Source: Chitinophagaceae bacterium (GTDB lineage Bacteria > Bacteroidota > Bacteroidia > Chitinophagales > Chitinophagaceae). Taken from it: a stretch of 8,264 nt of DNA. The position numbers were made by a program, and so were the translations under genes. Below are positions 6,806 to 8,264 of the stretch, one piece after another. Location of the stretch: NCBI GenBank assembly GCA_018061385.1, contig JAGOUF010000076.1, forward strand, positions 1 to 8,264, given 5' to 3'. The stretch's first letter is position 1; the number at the start of each line of letters is the position of its first letter. The notes below the pieces were generated by a model. The model was given only the letters and a program-made list of their open reading frames with translations. It did not search any database and was not told the DNA's origin.

Positions 6806-7294
6806 TTATGGTTGAACATCAGTTAGTGTGATGTCGAAAAATAAAGGAGAGTTTGGAGCAATACTGCCACCAGCACCTACACAACCATAAGCTAATGAGG
6901 ATGGAATAACCAATTTAATTCGTCCACCCTTTTGAATTAAAGGCAATCCAACTTGCCAGCCTTCAATTAAAGATTTTAGTTGCCAACCAGTACGAGTAGG
7001 GTCTGATAGGGTTTCAAAAGTGGTTCCATTCATTAACTTTCCTGTATAATAAATAAAAATTCTTGAATCTAATGTAGGTGTAATGCTTGCCCCAGCATTT
7101 ATAACTTGATATAAAATACCAGAACTATGTTCGGTATAAGTAATTCCATTGGTGGTACAAAAAGCAACCATAGCTGCCTTTTCATCAGATGGAGATGTTT
7201 GTACACATCCTTTTTCTTTTTCGCAAGAACCTAAAGCTAACAATCCAATTAAACTAAAAAATAAGAATACTTTTTTCATTTTCACAATTTGCAT
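6806..7294 (-). CDS. FKBP-type peptidyl-prolyl cis-trans isomerase, lipoprotein
   Basis: 162 residues. A lipoprotein signal sequence (KK, then a hydrophobic stretch, then LALGSC) puts the lipidated Cys at residue 24, so the protein should be membrane-anchored in the cell envelope. The FKBP domain covers about 60-160: IYYTGKLMNGTTF at 81-93, LIEGWQVGL at 109-117, PSSLAYG at 131-137 and IAPNSPLFFDITL at 145-157. Compared with human FKBP12, Tyr83, Phe93, Trp113, Tyr136 and Phe153 keep the pocket, but Asp37 is replaced by Glu94 and Ile91 by Ala146, so activity may be altered. It probably helps fold exported proteins. It follows the two-TM gene by 19 bp with no promoter in between, so the two are likely cotranscribed. 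An alternative start is the ATG at 7279 (residue 6), which gives a more typical signal peptide. Confidence 0.92.
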   Translation of the reverse strand: MQIVKMKKVFLFFSLIGLLALGSCEKEKGCVQTSPSDEKAAMVAFCTTNGITYTEHSSGILYQVINAGASITPTLDSRIFIYYTGKLMNGTTFETLSDPTRTGWQLKSLIEGWQVGLPLIQKGGRIKLVIPSSLAYGCVGAGGSIAPNSPLFFDITLTDVQP

Positions 7295-7313
7295 AATATT
7301 ATTAATGACTATT

Positions 7314-7640
7314 TTACGAGGTAATTTGCTGCGTAAGTTTTGCTGCTTTTTTCTTTTTTGCCAACAATTCTAAATATTGTTGTTCTTTTTGTTCCCAAGT
7401 ATATATTCTGTAAAAGTAAGCTGTAAATACAGATATTACAACAATAATCACTATAAAAAGGGTAGGGCTTAATTTTGTATTGGCAACCATTGTTGCTCTT
7501 TGATACCAGCCAGAAAAAATAAAAATAAAAATACTTAAACTAAGGGCTAAACCTGCAGTTAAACCAATAATAAAATATTTAATATTCTTTTTTTCTTTCA
7601 ATCTGTTGGTTTCCCAAAATTGAACGAAATCTTCTTCCAT
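7314..7640 (-). CDS. small two-TM protein of unknown function
   Basis: 108 residues from the ATG at 7640. The frame opens at a GTG (7718), and another ATG lies at 7652, but a TACATTTG box at 7657-7664 puts transcription near 7650, which favours 7640 (a start at 7652 would be leaderless or lost). I do not recognise a named family. A charged N-terminus (about 1-20, with RLKEKK before the membrane) leads to TM1 at about 21-44, a short loop with GWYQRA (44-49), TM2 at about 59-78, and a Lys/Glu/Gln-rich C-terminal tail (82-101) that may form a helix or short coiled coil. By the positive-inside rule both ends would be cytoplasmic. Similar short proteins occur in Bacteroidota, from memory only. It is the first gene of an operon with the FKBP lipoprotein. 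Confidence 0.75.
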   Translation of the reverse strand: MEEDFVQFWETNRLKEKKNIKYFIIGLTAGLALSLSIFIFIFSGWYQRATMVANTKLSPTLFIVIIVVISVFTAYFYRIYTWEQKEQQYLELLAKKKKAAKLTQQITS

Positions 7641-7656
7641 CTTTGTAAGCATCGCA

Positions 7657-7664
7657 CAAATGTA
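7657..7664 (-). promoter_or_regulatory. -7 box of the two-TM protein/FKBP operon
   Basis: The minus strand reads TACATTTG, a full match to TAnnTTTG, followed by TGCG. Transcription would start near 7650-7653, leaving about 10-12 bases before the ATG at 7640. No TTTG is seen at the usual upstream distance. The box also lies inside the longer reading frame from 7718, which argues against that upstream start. Confidence 0.5.
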
Positions 7665-7783
7665 AGCTTGTAGAAATAAGTTTTTAAGTAATTGAAAATA
7701 GAAAAATTTTCCCAACACCTTAAAGCTGTTTATTTTCGTTTGCTTGTGAATTGATTTTGTAGAAATAATTTTAATTATAGTAG

Positions 7784-8264
7784 ATGCAAATTTTAAAGAA
7801 AAACGGGATTATACTTTTTTGGATGGTATTGTTTTTAGATAGCTTTTTTGTGTATCAACAAAATCTAAACTTTCATTTTTATTCCAAAATATTGTTGATG
7901 CCAATTTTAATGGCATACATTTTTTTAAATTCTAGAAAGAATAGATTTCAACGTTCTAAAATGTTGATTTTTTTAGGATTAACTTTTGCTTGGATTGGCG
8001 ATATTTTACTCACACAAACAAGTGATACTTTTTTTGCTTTGGGTATGGTAGCATTTTTAGGAACACATATTTTTTACTCCATCTTTTTTTACAGAGTACA
8101 ACCTATTGCAAGTACTACCAACTATGAAACAGTTATAGTGGCTTTAATTATTTTAACAGGTTTATATGCTGCTATGTATAACTTCATGAAATTAGATATA
8201 GCTGCATTTCCTCAGTTCGAAATTCCGGTTTATGTATATGCCATTTCTATAGGTATAATGGCTG
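7784..8264 (+). CDS. YhhN/TMEM86 family protein (lysoplasmalogenase-like), 3' end outside the window
   Basis: My translation gives 160 residues before the right edge, all in frame, strongly hydrophobic and with several predicted TM helices (for example about 9-25, 33-48, 59-77, 83-103 and 115-132). Family-type features are the SKILLMPILMAY segment (34-45), WIGDILL at 70-76 with Asp73 in the membrane, and FLGTHIFYSIFF at 91-102. Some YhhN/TMEM86 proteins cleave the vinyl-ether bond of lysoplasmalogens, releasing a fatty aldehyde; whether this protein does so, or what lipid it sees, is not shown by the sequence. A TAG directly before the ATG (7781-7783) fixes the start. The gene diverges from the two-TM operon across 143 bp, where I see only weak -7-like matches (7731-7738 and 7752-7759) for this strand. 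Confidence 0.82.
   Translation, partial: MQILKKNGIILFWMVLFLDSFFVYQQNLNFHFYSKILLMPILMAYIFLNSRKNRFQRSKMLIFLGLTFAWIGDILLTQTSDTFFALGMVAFLGTHIFYSIFFYRVQPIASTTNYETVIVALIILTGLYAAMYNFMKLDIAAFPQFEIPVYVYAISIGIMA

Noticed and set aside
7149..7373. 74-residue plus-strand frame across the FKBP gene start
   Set aside because: Its hydrophobic stretch is the mirror of the FKBP signal peptide and adjoining AT-rich DNA; there is no independent support.
1..8264. Mobile element, CRISPR array, defence island or biosynthetic cluster
   Set aside because: No transposase, integrase, regularly spaced repeats, toxin-antitoxin pair or cluster enzymes were seen, and the lone tRNA gene has no duplicated 3' end suggesting an integrated element within the window.

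Overview
The window is ordinary core chromosome of a low-GC member of the Bacteroidota, probably near Chitinophagaceae (inference). The evidence is a fused SecDF, start codons without Shine-Dalgarno sequences, several -7 boxes of the Bacteroidota type TAnnTTTG (some with a TTTG about 20 bases upstream), an FKBP-type lipoprotein and a DUF2520 protein. I found no phage, transposon, CRISPR, defence or secondary-metabolite signature.

Layout. Positions 1-756 (-) hold the N-terminal 252 residues of an alpha/beta hydrolase whose C-terminus lies off the left edge. It diverges, across only 17 bp, from a DUF2520/Rossmann protein at 774-1538 (+). That gene converges on histidine ammonia-lyase hutH at 1605-3113 (-). 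The hutH upstream region (3114-3298) has no gene but carries a good promoter surrounded by direct and inverted repeats. Next come tRNA-Arg(TCT) at 3345-3418 (-) with its own terminator and promoter, and secDF at 3590-6676 (-) with a strong terminator, its own promoter and a small leader hairpin. An FKBP-type peptidyl-prolyl isomerase lipoprotein (6806-7294, -) and a small two-TM protein (7314-7640, -) form a likely two-gene operon ending in a terminator before secDF. A YhhN/lysoplasmalogenase-like membrane protein starts at 7784 (+) and runs off the right edge.

How the genes relate. SecDF helps proteins across the inner membrane, and the FKBP lipoprotein could assist folding of exported proteins, so their adjacency makes sense, although the terminator between them argues for separate transcription. 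HutH would start histidine catabolism (histidine to urocanate), but no other hut gene is visible. The remaining genes are housekeeping or of unknown role.

Three reading frames open at TTG or GTG codons upstream of better ATG starts; I moved hutH, secDF and the two-TM protein to the internal ATGs. The most interesting signal is the repeat architecture around the hutH promoter. I did not find a convincing undescribed multi-gene system.
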